Source: Talinum fruticosum
Taxonomy: Eukaryota > Streptophyta > Magnoliopsida > Caryophyllales > Talinaceae
Direction of reading: 5' to 3'
DNA length: 64,000 nucleotides
NCBI GenBank assembly: GCA_021018815.1
Contig: JAITYX010000005.1
Coordinates: forward strand, 10,201,501 to 10,265,500
The translations under genes were made by a program, and so were the position numbers. Positions 34,848 through 47,577 of the stretch are shown piece by piece. The notes beneath the pieces are model-generated. The model saw only the letters and a program-made list of their open reading frames with translations. It ran no database searches and was not told where the DNA came from. The number at the start of each line of letters is the position of its first letter. The stretch's first letter is position 1.

Positions 34848-36390
34848 ATGGCTCATAACAACGGGGAGTTCGATGAAGGAAGATCTTCCAACAGACCACC
34901 AAATTTCAAAGGATCCAACTTCGTGCACTCGGAAGAAACTCATGGAATGTTTCCTCCTGGATCATGATGAAGATGTTTGGAACATCATACAACAAGGAAA
35001 CTACACTCCCATGAAGATGGAAGATACAAGGCCCGTGCCTAAAGCAAAGTTTGAGTACACCATCGAAGAGGTAGAAAAGTTCGAAAGAACTTTAAAGCGA
35101 TGAATATTCCGATGTACGCTATCGGCTTAGAAGAATACAACAGAGTGTCGGCTTGTGACACGACCAAAGATGTGTGGGACACTCTTGTCAATACATATGA
35201 AGGAACAAGCTAAGTAAGACAAGCGAAGATAAGTCAATATCTTCACAAATATGAGTTGTTCAAGATGGAGCTAGAAGAAAACATCACTTAGATGTTCATA
35301 CGCTTCATTGAGATTACGAACAATCTCAAATCTCCGGGTAGAAAGATTTCCCATGAAGAGATGTGCGAGAAAAGACTAAGAAGTCTACCCAAGAGAAGAT
35401 GGGGTCCCAAGGTGACATCCATCGAGGAAGCTCAAAATCTCTCACTACTAAAGCCGGACGAACCGATTGGGAAGGCTGCGACCCATGAAATCCATCTAGA
35501 AGAAGAGAATGTCGAGGTCATCACTAAAAAGAATATTGCGTCGAAGGCCTCGTAAAGCAAAGGAGAAAATCCGAGTTCCTAAGACTCGGAAGAAGATCCC
35601 ATGACACTTATCGCTCGAGGCTTCAAAAGAATGATGAAGCACAAGAGATGGGAGAAAAGGCCAAGAGAAGAGTTCTACAAGAAGGACAAGAAGGATAGAA
35701 AAGGTAAACACTCCTCCCCTTCAAAGTTATCTTTAACTAAGAACTCGGTTGTTTTAAATGTGGCAAGCAAAGATCACATAGTCAAAGACTATCCAAGGAG
35801 AAAGAGGGACAAAAAGAAGAAGAAGGCTATAATGGCCACATGGAGTGGTGAAGATTCATCCGAAGAAAATGAAGACTCGGATGACTCAAAGTGTCCGATG
35901 GCACTATCGATTCGTAGGCGATTCTAAGTCGGACTCGACGACTCGGACAATGAGGAGACGAATCCTCAGGAGGTAATTGAATACTTCCTCAAGTTTTCCA
36001 AAGTCAATTTAGCCAAATATATTTATACTTTGGAAGAAAAGTCCAATTCGATTCTTCCTAATTCAAAGAACAACTTGAGTCTCTCACTTCGAGAGCATTG
36101 CTTTGAAAAACGAATTGGAAAACCCGAGACTTACTCTAAGAGAGCTCAAGACTAGTACTCAAGCTAATGAGATTGAGTCCGAGAAACTCAAAAGAGAAAA
36201 TGAGCATCCGAAACAAAAGCTCAATGAGTCTCAAGAACATGTTTTGAAATTTACTCAAGGTCGGAAAAACCTTGACAAGCTCTTAGGCTCTCAATGTGTC
36301 TCCTTCAGGAAAGAAGGACTCGGTTTCAACAAAGAAGAGGAATCTAATTCCTACTCGGAGCTTTTCAAAAGGATTCCAGAACTATAAAGT
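34848..36390 (+). pseudogene. copia gag, copy 2
   Basis: ATG at 34848 gives MAHNNGEFDEGRSSNRPPNF, 61 bases after the LTR. The frame shifts into KKLMECFLLDHDEDVWNIIQ and FEYTIEEVEKFE, then into the gag core with ITNNLKSPG and RRWGPKVTSIEEAQ. The Lys-rich linker follows; at the zinc knuckle near 35750 a frame change has removed the cysteines. A Glu-rich coiled-coil region with LKRENEHPKQKLNESQEH ends near 36390. Several stops make it non-functional, but it keeps the gag start that copy 1 has lost. Confidence 0.8.
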
Positions 36391-36649
36391 TCAGGAAGGC
36401 TGAGCACAGTCCCATTCATAAGAATAAAAGGGGACCGAGCCTGCACTCAGCTTACAGGAGAAAACCTTCTCCACCGGTTTATAAAAGAAAAGATTTTCAA
36501 AAGAAAGAGATATAGACTCGGTTTTCAAAAAGGAAGACTCAAAATCAGACCAAACCCAAAGTTATTCAAATCTGGGTTCCCAAGGGTCTACTTCCTTAGA
36601 TAAGGACCATAGTAAAGGGAGTTACTGGGTTCATTAGAGGAAGTGAGAA

Positions 36650-39600
36650 GGGTTAGTGTGTTTCGACTTGCAGGTAACTAAGAAAAAGACAAAAGGTCAT
36701 TGGTACCTAGACAGTGGATGCTCACATCACATATTAGGAGATTCAAGACTCTTTCTCGAGTTAGAAGATTACAAGGGAGGCAAAGTCACTTTTGGAGATA
36801 ACAGTAAGGGCAAGATAGTTGGAATAGGCAAAATTAGAAAAGGAGACAACACTGGTCGACCCAGCTTTATCTTGTCAAGGGATTAAAGTGCAATCTACTC
36901 AACATCTCTCAACTGTGTGACAAAGGTCAAGAGGTAAGATTCACTCGGACCAATTGCTATATTTCGATGCAACTACCAAGGAGACTAAGCTCTCGAGCAA
37001 GAGATAAGGTAACGCCTACACTATTCCTCTTTCTTATCCAAGACAGAATTTATCGTGTTTAAAAGCATCTCCGTATGATGATTCTTAGGCATGGCATCGT
37101 AGACTAGGTCATGTTAGCATGCATACTATCGAAAGCTTGCATTTCATGGTTCAGTCGGAGGCTTGCCTAACCGTGCATTCAAGAAAGATAAAATTTGTGA
37201 AGCATGCACAAAAGGGAAACAGTCGATCATCTTTCAAAACTCTCAAAACTCGTTTCCACATCCAAATTGCTTGAATTGTTACATATGGACTTATGTGGTG
37301 ATATCCTCGTAAAGAGTCTCGGAGGTAAATCATATGTACTTGTAATTGTTGATAATTACTCACGATTTACCTGGGTGTGTTTTCTTAAGCACAAAAATGA
37401 AGCTTTCAAAGAGTTCAAGCAAGCTTTGCAGGAAAATTCAAGTTGAGTCTCGAGCTCAAATCGGAAGAATTCGAACCGACCATAGAAGGGAGTTTGATTA
37501 CTCGGAATTTACAGAGTTCCGTGATAAGAATGGTATCTCTCACAACTTCTCAAGCACCAAGAACTACTCAACAAAATGGAGTAGTGGAGAGAAAGAATAG
37601 AACTCTTGAAGAAATAGGAAGGACAATGATGATTGAACATGATCTACCCTACTATTTATGGGCTGAGGAAGTCAACACAAGCAAACTACACACCGAACAG
37701 ATGCCTCATTAGACCCATCCTGAAGAAAACTCCATATGAGCTCTAGAAAGGGAAGAAACCCAACATTTCATACTTCAAACCCTTTGGATGTAAGTGTTAT
37801 GTTCACAATAATGATAAGGATCACCTGACCAAGTTTGATGCTTGGTCAGATGAATGTATTTTTCTTGGTTATTCATCTCATAGTAAGGCATATCGTATTT
37901 TCAATAAAAGAACTAACAAAGTGGAAGAAAGCATCCACGTCGTTTTTGATGAGATTGACTCGGGAAAACCAAGTGAGTCAACATTCTCAGATCTGAAACT
38001 CAGCCAAAATGATGATTTTGCTGAAGATGAGCTTAGACAGAGTCATGGAAAAGCAACTCGGAATGAGATAGCTCGGAATACCATGACTCGAGACTAAACT
38101 AGCTCAAGAGCCAGCTTAGAATGCTCGAAAGTCAATCGGATGAGCAAGCTCAATCGGATCGGACCACCGAAGATCAACCAATTCAACCAACAAATCTGGT
38201 GAACCAAAGAACAGGTCGAGCATTTAAATATGCTTCGAGTCACCTACTTGAAAGCATCTTGTCCGACATCAACAGTGGGGTACGAACTCGTTCTTCTTTG
38301 CAAAATCTATGTGCATTCACTACATTCATATAATTAACTCGAACCCAAAAATGCACTAGAGGCCCTAAATGAACCTGAATGGGTAGAGGCCATACAAGAG
38401 GAACTCAATCAATTTGAAAGAAACCAAGTCCGGACTATGACCAAACGACCTTCCGACCACCTAGTCATAGGAACCAAATGGGTTTTCAAGAACAAACTGG
38501 ATGAGGAAGGGTTGGTAGTAAAAAATAAGGCTAGACTTGTGGCTCAAGGTTACAATCAAGAAGAAGGGATTGATTGTGGGAAAACCTTTGCACCGAGTGG
38601 CTAGGATTGAAGTAATTAGAATCCTATTGGCATTTGCATCAAGCATGGACATTAAACTATATCAAATGGATGTCAAATGTGCTTTTCTGAATGGTTTCAT
38701 TCAAAAGGTAGTCTATGTTGAGCAACCCCTGGATTTGAAAACTCAAAATTTCCAAATCATGTTTTCAAGTTGCAAAAGGCTATCTATGGTCTTAAACAAG
38801 CTCCTAGAGCTTGGTATGAAAGACTGAGTAGCTTCTTGGTTGAAAATGATTTTAAAAGAGGTTAGATTGACAAAACTCTTTTCATAAAAACCAAGGGGAA
38901 AGACTTTCTTATTGCTCGGATCTATGTTGATGATATAATTTTTGGAGCTACTAATGAAAATCTTTGTCGAGATTTTTCCGAGTTAATGAGACAGGAATTC
39001 CAAATGTGCATGATGGGAGAACTCAATTTCTTCCTTGGTCTACAAATCAAGCACGACAAAGATGGCATCTTTGTCCATCAATCAAAGTATACCAAGGAGT
39101 TGCTGAAGAAGTACAAGCTTTAAGATGCAAAACATGCAGCAACACCAATGAGTAGCGAGCATAAAACTGGACTCGGACGAAAAAGGTAAAGTAGGAGATC
39201 AAAAACTCTATCGAGGTATGATTGGATCTCTCGCTATATCTTACATCCAGTAGGCCGGACATAATGTTTAGTGTATGTCCGTGTGCAAGATTTCAAGCTA
39301 ATCCAAAAGAATCACATCTCACTGCGGTGAAGAGAATCTTTAGATATCTTACAGGAACTCGGAATCTGTGTCTATGGTTTTCAAGAGACTCGGAACCGAC
39401 CCTCACTGGATACTCGGATGCTAACTATGTTGGATACAAGGTTGATAGAAAGAGCACCTCAGGAGCCCGGTAGTTTCGGGTCAATCCCTCATTTCTTGGC
39501 ACTCAAAGAAGCGGAACTCGGTAGCTCTATAAACTGCCGAAGCCGAGTACATTGTAGTTGGAGCATGCTCGTGCTCAAATTCTATGGATGAAGTAACACT

Positions 39601-39864
39601 TGAGAGATCTTGGAATTTCATTGAAATCAATTCCAATCAAGTGTGACAATTAGAGTGCAATCAGCATCACTAAGAATCCAGTTCAACACTAAAAAACAAA
39701 GCATATTGAGGCCGGTATCATTTTCGAGAGACCATTCCGAGAAAGGTGATATTGAACTTGAATTCATTCCTACAAAACTTCAACTAGCTGATATCTTTAC
39801 CAAGCCACTTAATGAGGATCAGTTTTGCTTTATTAGGAATGAACTTGGCATAATAAACGCATGA
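36650..39864 (+). pseudogene. copia pol, copy 2
   Basis: Protease with intact DSG at 36710-36718 (WYLDSGCSHHILGD). Integrase core near 37260-37400 with LLHMDLCGDI and VDNYSRFTWV. A later integrase segment TQQNGVVERKNRTLEEIGRT lies near 37560-37620. Reverse transcriptase follows with QMDVKCAFLNGFIQ near 38660-38705, LKQAPRAWYERL near 38795-38826 and YVDD at 38923-38934. RNase H has LTGYSDANYVGY and RKSTSGAR near 39400-39470, and DIELEFIPTKLQLADIFTKP ends just before IRNELGIINA at about 39832-39861. Frameshifts and stops are scattered but all catalytic regions can be followed. This is the best-preserved pol in the window. Confidence 0.88.
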
Positions 39865-40139
39865 TTATTTTTTATATCTTGCATAATTATGTGTTATATG
39901 TTTTCTTGCTGTGTCTTAATAACAATTAGTTGAGTTGACCCAATGATACCGAGCTAGAAGTTATTATCTGTTTATGGTTTCTTAGTCACTCGAAACTTTA
40001 CTCGAGTCGGACTCGGTTTTGAGAAAAATGGACATCAAACTTCGAAATCATCTCTAGATTAGTGGAGAATTTCAGAAATTTCTTTAAAAATCTCTCTTTT
40101 TTTCTCTCTCTCTCTCTCTCTCGCGTATTGATCGGAGAA

Positions 40140-40249
40140 CTAACCGTTGGGAGACAGAGCACTCGGAATTCTAACCGTTGGAGAGCGGAATGCAGACACA
40201 TCGATTGGGTCGAACGAATATCGAAGGACATTTCTTTCTCTATAAATAG
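40140..40249 (+). promoter_or_regulatory. internal promoter before the extra ORF, copy 2
   Basis: TATAAATAG starts at 40241. Two AACCGTTGG motifs (about 40140 and 40168) lie 75-100 bases upstream. A leader of about 170 bases with CT repeats precedes ATG 40444. Conserved with copy 1. Confidence 0.55.
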
Positions 40250-40443
40250 CATCTATTTTCCTTCATTTTGCTACTTTACTCTCTGCTCACATACACTCTT
40301 GCATTCTTGCTCTCAAGTAAACTCAGTACACTCAAGCACTCTTAAGCTCTCGTACTCTCTCTCTCTCTCTCTCTCTCTCTTCTTTGAGCTAACTCTTCGT
40401 CCTCTCAAAGTTCACTCTTTTTCTTCTTAAAAATTCCCTAACC

Positions 40444-42683
40444 ATGCCGAAAAGAGGTTCCGCTCCAGATTTTCTTGGTTCTACAACCAAGAAACCTCAA
40501 ACCAAAAGTCAAGAGGGTCTTTCTAACCCCTCTAAAATCCTTGTCACCCAACACCCGACGTTGGACGACAAATTCTTCCCAACCACAAAATTCTCGTGGT
40601 TGAACCATATCAAAACTACGAGGGTATACAATTTCCTCTATTTTAGCGAATTCATCTACCTAGAACTCGTCGATGAGTTCTACTCCAACCTTTCTAGCTC
40701 GAGGGAATTCTCACCTCCGGAGTTTGTGACAAAGTTGTACGTATTAACGTCTCTCCCTCCACCGCTTATTCAAAGTTTCATCCCTCTTCCTCAACAAGCA
40801 ACCCTATCCCATTTAACGAGGTTGCTGATGAATTCTTTGGAAAGTATGCTAAAGAGGTCCCCGAGTCATGTAAAAACTTTTCGTGACGAGATGAAGATCG
40901 AGGTTCATCTTCTTTATTTCCTGCTGATGAGAGCCTTTTTCTCTCAAGCATTCCAAAGAAAGAGAATCCAAACTCAAAGATTCTTAAGGCTTTATTTTGA
41001 CATACTCGAGGGCTACGATGTAGACTAAAGACTCGGACTTTGCAGATATATCATTCTCGAGTACCATCAAGGAATCAGGTATAGACTTCATCTCTTATAA
41101 GTTTTGATTACAAGTCATTCTAAGTGCTTTAGAAACTTTTCCGAGTGATATAGAATCTTTTACGAGTGTTACGTAAACTATTGCATATGTTTTCACTTGA
41201 TTCCGACGGACTCAAAAAGTATACTCTTGCTTATCTTTTCACACATAGTTCCGAGTCATTCGGACAACACTCGAACTTATCGCATGTTCAAATATTTGCT
41301 CTAACGTGCATAAACTCGAGTCGACTTTGTATTCTAAGCTTGATTGAATTACGGTGTTAATTCATCCTTTTAAGTCAGCATGTTTCGTTTGAACTGTGCT
41401 TGTCTAGATCAAGTTTCATTACTCGATATTCTTTATCGGACTTGTTTTACTTCTAGACCGACTCGGATGGAATTTGAGTATAATGGATATTAGACTTAGA
41501 AAATTCCACTCTTTCGGGACTCCGATAATTAGGTACTTAATTATCTTAATTAATTTATTATCTCGTGTCTAATCTTGGACCAAAGTATTTTATATTTTGA
41601 GAACCAAATTGATTTATTTTTGTTGGTTATCTAAACGAGGTTATCCCATTTTTGAAATACAAAAGTAACTCGCTTCAAGCTGTCAATCACCAGCAGACAA
41701 GGCTTTTCTACTTCGACAAAGGCCCGGACATCGTGTCCGGGTTGTCCGTTTTCAAAACCGAAAATCTGCAACACCAAGCTCAACGGTGGTTTCCACCCTA
41801 CTTTTTAGATACCACCAGTGGATTGAGACATCCTGAGGAGTTAAGAGCCGTTGCCCAACGTTCAAACCTCAACGGATATTTTCCGAGTCACTCGAAAAAC
41901 CATGGCAACGGTCACAAAGGACGTCTAATCGGAAGACAGTCACAACGGCTAATCTGCCTGGTCATCTATAAATAGAAGCCACTTCACAAGACGAGAAGAT
42001 TGCTGAATCTATTGCTGAAATTATCTCTCTCTGTATAATTCTCATTCAATCTTCTACTTACAACTCCAACTCGTACTTAACATCTTTCGAGTTGTAAGGT
42101 CTTGTAATAAGTCACAAACACTTATTCTTACTTTTTGAGTAAGGTCCCTTGATTGAGCTATAAGGGTTAACTTAGCTCAGCTTGTCCCTAACTCGTAAAG
42201 GTTACCTCAATTAGGAAGTATTAGATCGGATAAGGGAACTTCTAAGTCTAGGAAAATCTTGTAAGGAATTGTCTAAGGGAGCAATTCTGGTTGAGCCTTT
42301 CTACCGTATTTTGTGGATTCAAAATAGTGGATTTGACTTGGTGCTTGAATTAGCACCGACCGTGGTTTTCCGCCTCGGGAGGGTTTCCACGTAATTTCTA
42401 AGTTATCACTTTTCCGAGTCCAATTTGGACTCGGATTGTTTTAAAGTCGGTTTTAGAAGCTAATCTTCCAGTCTTTGATCAAATTTCCTCATCACCCTAT
42501 TTACCCCCTCTAGGGTGACTTAGTCTCTCCAAGAGCAAACCTTCATAGACCTCTTCCCAACGAATCATCGAGCGGATGGCCTTTATGCCTGCTCGGACTA
42601 AGAAATCAACTCCTCTCCCTTTCGGAGCTCTCCTCACCTTTATTTTCAAACAATTCAAGGTCCCGCTCTCACTTTTCCGAGTT
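40444..42683 (+). pseudogene. extra (env-like position) ORF, copy 2, split by a solo LTR
   Basis: ATG 40444 opens 194 codons: MPKRGSAPDFLG, then a TKFSWLNHIKTTRVYNFL segment and ELVDEFYSNL, typical of the putative plant transposon protein family (PF20167-like), then FDILEGYDVD. The solo LTR 41026-42545 is inserted after the base triplet for that last Asp. Coding resumes as LFP and ALLTFIFKQFK-like sequence to about 42680, where it dissolves into GTT/TTA repeats. Without the insertion it matches the copy 1 ORF closely in this region. Function unknown; no membrane anchor is seen. Confidence 0.65.
41026..42545 (+). repeat. solo LTR A (copia family), TSD TAGAC
   Basis: Starts TAAAGACTCGG (family TGAAG with one change) and ends CTTCA. 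Flanked by TAGAC at 41021-41025 and 42546-42550. TATA box at 41967. It sits inside the extra ORF of copy 2, so it is younger than that copy. Solo LTRs arise when the two LTRs of an element recombine. Confidence 0.95.
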
Positions 42684-42693
42684 GTTGTTGTTG

Positions 42694-42758
<65 letters not shown>
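42684..42758. repeat. GTT/TTA microsatellite, left part
   Basis: Five GTT units followed by about 20 TTA units, apparently expanded from a GTTGTT within the copy 2 ORF. It continues at 47231 after a 4.5-kb insertion. Confidence 0.92.
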
Positions 42759-43019
42759 TGTAAGACCCATGATTTTGGGTTAGGTAGTTATATAAGTTAA
42801 ATTAATTATTTAGCCTTAATTAAATAGAGTAGGTCGAATGAACAAGGTATATACGTGGTTATATATTCATGAATTTATCCGAGCGAATTATTATTAGTTC
42901 GCGTAACTATTATTAGTAAATTCCTTCCCTCGAATTTTTCCGCTCGGACTAGCTAAATAAAGACCCGAGACCACTTATGTCACTTAGTTGTGTTTAATTT
43001 AGATAATGCTTAACAAAAA

Positions 43020-43650
43020 AAAAAAAAACAAAAAAGAAGAGAAAAGAGAGAAGAATAAAAGGGGAAGGATTAAGAGGAGTTGGGGGTCCAATAGGGATTA
43101 GAAGACCGACAATTAGTCGGTGGAGATAGAGAGCAAGAGAGAAGAAAGGCCCGAGTAGAGGAAAAGAAAGGGAAACGCGGGAGGGAGGACGTATAGAGAG
43201 AGAGAGAGGGAGGCAGAGATGGAGACAGAGCGAGAGCGCGCGAGCGAGGGAGCCGAAGAAGCGGCTAGAGGGAGGCGTGCGAATAGCGAACGGAGGAAAG
43301 GCGATCGGTGCATGCAGGGGAAACGGAGGAGCAGAGAAGGAGAAGGCCACCGCAGCGAGAAGGCGAGAGAGGGAGAGGCTCGAGCACACGATAGAAGAGG
43401 GAAGAGAGAGAGCGCGAGAGCCCCGAGGCCGGTGGCCGCTTGAACGGCGAGAACGCCGTGGCCAACAAGCATAAAGAAGGGGAACGAGGGGCTGAGATAG
43501 ACCGAGAGACAGAGACCACGAAGAGGAAGGGGAACGACAACAGGCGGGCACGAAACCGCGGCTGGTGACCGGCGAGCGAGGGTGACTAAAGGAGCGAAAA
43601 CTAGATCGAGACAGAAAGAGACTGGGATAAAACGAGACGAAACGGGAGGC
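43020..43650. repeat. GA-rich low-complexity block
   Basis: Plus strand dominated by GAGAG, CGAGAG and GGAGG motifs. It creates overlapping open frames of more than 190 codons on the minus strand that are Ser/Leu/Pro-rich and not believable as proteins. Confidence 0.8.
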
Positions 43651-44913
43651 ATAGGACTCGGAATCAAACACTCAATCCCTAAAATCGAGGTGGGTGGTCT
43701 CATACTCTAAACTATTAGTAATTTCGAAACCCAAATGGATTTATTGTGATTATTGAGTTTTGTTGTGAATATTGAATATGTGTGCAATTAAACCAGTTTA
43801 GTAGTTGCTAAAAGTTAAACTAGGAGTCTTGAAGGGATTTGGTAGATGTTTAGGCCTGAATTGGAAACAGGGAATTCGAGACGGAGTTAGATTTCTTGGG
43901 TATAGTGAGTAGTATCGAGGATTCAGTCGGTTGGGGATGAACACGTTATGGTTTGGACATAAATTATGAAATTAATATTCCAGATTGAGTCTTAGGGATT
44001 TATTGAATTTATGGCATTAAGAAATAATTGCTAATATCGAGAACTAATGAGTGAAGTATAAAGAGGAGTGTGAATTCATATTGATGGATGCACAATTGAA
44101 ACATGGGAGTGAGAAATGGGTGATTGCCGAGGTTAATTGAGTTCAAAATGCGTTTAAATCCTCGAGGTTGAACTAAACATGAAGGTAAGCGAAGCTAGCA
44201 GAAATTAAGTGATGAAAAGTGATTAAGACCTATATAACTGCGGATGGGCGAACATGAGTTGATCAATGAGGTAGAGATGTTAAATGGGAATTTGAGGTAG
44301 TGAAATGGCAAGCTAGGGATGGTGAGGTTAAACTAAGCTGAAGGCATATCTAAGATCCTTGAGAATGAACTAAACTAAAAGGTAAATGGAGCTAAAGGAA
44401 ACGCGGTAAAGTAAGTTTAAGAGTTATATGGTTAAATGTGGGCAAAAGAGGTTGATTTATAAAACAGAGACATAAAATGAGGAATTGAGGTAAAGATAAT
44501 GAATTATGAAAAGTTGAAACATTGAATTAGGTGGTATCTACTTATGGTTATTGTGGCTCGAAAAGGAATTAAGCCTTCTAAATTAGTGAATTGAGAAGGG
44601 CATAGTTAGAATGGAGTTGAGAAGGACTTATTTGAGAAGGTGAATTTATAAGGGTGACACATGGTGTCATGCCTTCCTTAGTACAACTTAAGAAAGTTAT
44701 TTGAAACAGATGTGATGAATGATTATGTGCAAATTATTTTGAATTGATTGGCTATGGATCGTTTAACATACCGAAGGGTTCGAACCGGGGACGCCCAGCT
44801 AGAAACTTCGAGGGAAGGGTTCTAACGAGGGTCTGCGGTGGCAGGATGCCCGATCCGAGACTTCCTAGAAGATAGGTCCCGGGAGCCTTTTGTTCAGGAT
44901 CGTGCCTTAAAAT

Positions 44914-46434
44914 TGAAGACTCGAGACACTGCTCTATATATTTACGAGTCATGCAAAAGGAATCGAGTATAACGATGTCATTTATATAGAGTTTTGATTC
45001 CAAGGCATTCTCTGTGTCTTAGAAACTTACTTGAGTTAAAAGTATCTTTTCTATGCGATTCGGCCTTCACATATCTCTTTAATCGCTTTTCGGTTAGCAA
45101 CTCGGAAAACTTGTTCTTTATTCCGAGTCCACTCTCACTCGAGTTTAACTTGTGGCTATTTACTCTATTGTTTGCGGAATCGGCATTCGTAGTTCATTTC
45201 ATGCTTAGTCTATATCAAGTTTTTCTATCTCTACTATTTGATTAGAACTTGATTCCTTGCTTAAGACTAAGTATTATGGAATTCCGAGTATCATGGATAT
45301 TAGACTCGAAAATTCCATTTCTTCTCCGACTCGGATAATCTGTTGGTTAATTATCATGATTATTTTATTATCTCGTGTCTAACCTTGGACCAAAGTACTC
45401 TATACTTTGAGAACCGAAGGTGTTTTACTTTTGTAGGTTATTCAATCGAGGATATCTTTTCAAATTGCAAAAGTAGCCGGCTTCGAACGTCAAATCACCA
45501 GCGAGATATGGCTTTTCACCTTCCTCGCTTTAGTCCCGAAGATTGTGTCGAAGCTGCTGCGCTTCCATATCCGGAAAACTGGAACGTCAAGCTTAACGGT
45601 GGTTTTCACCACACTTTTCAAGACACAACCAATGGTTTTGGGACTTCCAAGAGAGTTAAACCGTTGTCCAACGTCCATATTTCAACGGATACTTTCCGAG
45701 TGACTCAAAAGCCTTTCACAACGGTCACGAGAGGACTCTCGGTCAGCGAGATGAAGATAACGGCTACTCTGCCTGGTCATCTATAAATGGAAGCCACTTC
45801 ACAAGACTTGAAGTTTGCCGAACATATTGTCTATACACTTACTTGATAGAAGTCATTGTATTTACTCTCAATCTTCAACTTACAACTCCCACTCTGTAAT
45901 TCATTACTTTCGAGTTGTAAGGTCTTGTACCTCGTTACAAACACTTCTTACATTCTTTGTAAGGTCCCTTGACTAAGCTGTAAGGGCTAACTCAGCTTAG
46001 TTGTCCCTAGCTGTAAGGGTTATCTCAGCTAGGAAGTACTAGATCGAGATAAGGGAATTTCGAGTCTAGGAAAACTTGTATAGAGTTGTCCGAGGAGCAA
46101 CTCGGGTTCGATCAAGTTCACGGTATTTTGTGGACTCAAAATAGTGGATTTGACTTCGTGTCTGGATTGACACGGGCCGTGGTTTTCTGCCCCGGGAGGG
46201 TTTCCACATAAAATCTCTGTGTTCACTTTCGAGTTCATTCTAGGCTCGGACGGCCTTAGTGCTCTTGCTTCTTCCGATTCATCGACTTCGAGTCCAATCT
46301 TTTCGACTCGTCTTTAGACTCGGAATCTGTCTTTGCAAAATTTCTGCACAAAAGTGCGAATTTTCTAAAAGAATTTTCTATCACCCTATTCACCCCCTCT
46401 AGGGTGACTCGGACTCTCCCCGAGCAAACCTTCA
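44914..46434 (+). repeat. solo LTR B (copia family), TSD AAAAT
   Basis: TGAAGACTCGAG...CTTCA, 1521 bases, flanked by AAAAT at 44909-44913 and 46435-46439. TATA box at 45782. Three hairpins lie at 45947-45963, 45972-46001 and 46006-46033, the last two perfectly paired. It is nested in the 42.8-47.2 kb solo LTR. Confidence 0.95.
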
Positions 46435-47228
46435 AAAATTAAAGAAGTGCTAGTTCAAATCCCCGAAGGCCTAGAAAGTTGATTCGGATTGAAAAAGAAT
46501 TATGATGAGTGTGAAACCGCATTTCAAATGATTAAAGTGTTGTGATTCATATGTGACAATTGATTTCAAAGGATTTCATTGAAAAGTGTATAGATTTGTA
46601 TTATGTTGCTATGCTTTCGCCGATTTCATTATTATGAGTAATATATGTAAAGAATTTCCATTTTAAGAGTGTGAGACTTCCGGTGAGCTCATGATTTATT
46701 GCTCACCCCCACAAATTTCCCCTTTTCCCTCCCCGAGTGTTGCGGTACCCTTTTGGAAGGTATGATCTACACTTAGCATAATCCGAACTCTTGCTGACTG
46801 CCGATTGTTGATTATTGAAGTAACTCAAGTGGTTGTCGTGCATTCTTATGTTTGTAAACATTGTACTTGTAACTTAGTTCATATAGTCATACCAGATGTA
46901 CCATAAACCATGTAGATTGTTTTAAGCTTTATCGTATGATTGGTCGAACTCCCGCGTGTGGCCGTTGAGTTGTATACTACGAGCGTGTGGCGCGTCGAAT
47001 CATATTGTGGTTTTATGCAGGATTTTAAGGCTTTAAACCTATGGGGTAGTCCATATTACAAACAGAATTGTGCCGAAATTTTTAGGAAACTTCAAATTCT
47101 TTTGGAAAACTACCTTTATTATCTCTAAGTTAAAATTAGAAAGCTAAACTGACACCTGATAGAACCTTGGGAGTTCCTGTAAGGAACTCCGTCGATGTAA
47201 TACTCCTAGGGGGTGTTTTGGGGTGTTA

Positions 47229-47230
<2 letters not shown>

Positions 47231-47274
<44 letters not shown>

Positions 47275-47275
47275 T
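47231..47275. repeat. TTA microsatellite, right part
   Basis: Continuation of the repeat interrupted at 42758. Confidence 0.9.
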
Positions 47276-47429
47276 AATTCAATAAAAGCTGAAACTCATT
47301 ATCATATTTGCTTGATAATTGAGTATTATATTTATTTAATTTTTTAATTAACTATTTTTAAAGTATAATATTCTATCAAATAATATGACAAAAAAATTAT
47401 ATATTAAAAATTAATAAATAACTAAATAA

Positions 47430-47492
<63 letters not shown>

Positions 47493-47577
47493 TTTTCATA
47501 TTAGGCTAATTTTTTTAATAATCATAAATTCATCCATGAGTGATAGAGAATTGATCCCCCTCCTATTTGGGGAAATT
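47276..47577. other. AT-rich junction with an (AAT)n tract
   Basis: No gene seen. An uninterrupted AAT array occupies about 47430-47492. The right border is where the minus-strand copia copy is cut, inside integrase. Confidence 0.75.

Larger units (their letters stand above)
33302..42683 (+). mobile_element. copia (SIRE/Maximus-type) copy 2, lacking its 3' end
   Basis: Complete 5' LTR, primer-binding site, gag, pol and most of the extra ORF, all on the plus strand. The extra ORF is split by a solo LTR (41026-42545) and then runs into an expanded GTT/TTA microsatellite at 42684. No 3' LTR of this copy is present, so the right end was lost by deletion or rearrangement. It begins exactly inside the 3' LTR of copy 1, which suggests insertion there; the left flank is TATTG. 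Confidence 0.85.
42759..47230 (+). mobile_element. solo LTR of a non-copia retrotransposon, carrying a nested copia solo LTR
   Basis: Begins TGTAAGACCC and ends GGGTGTTATA, near-inverted termini (TGTAA.ACCC against TATAACACCC). TTATT flanks both sides (42754-42758 and 47231-47235), although inside a TTA repeat this could be chance. After removing the nested solo LTR it is about 2.9 kb, with no gag or pol, a long GA-rich block at 43020-43650 and anonymous AT-rich sequence. Length and termini suggest a solo LTR of a large gypsy-type element; the family is not identified and orientation is arbitrary. Confidence 0.55.

Noticed and set aside
30800..42683. Calling the extra ORF a true envelope gene
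   Set aside because: No signal peptide, membrane segment or fusion-like region is visible; only the position after pol matches so-called env-like ORFs.
42994..43703. Long minus-strand ORFs of 225 and 196 codons
   Set aside because: Created by the GA-rich block; extreme Ser/Leu/Pro/Arg bias and heavy overlap of frames.
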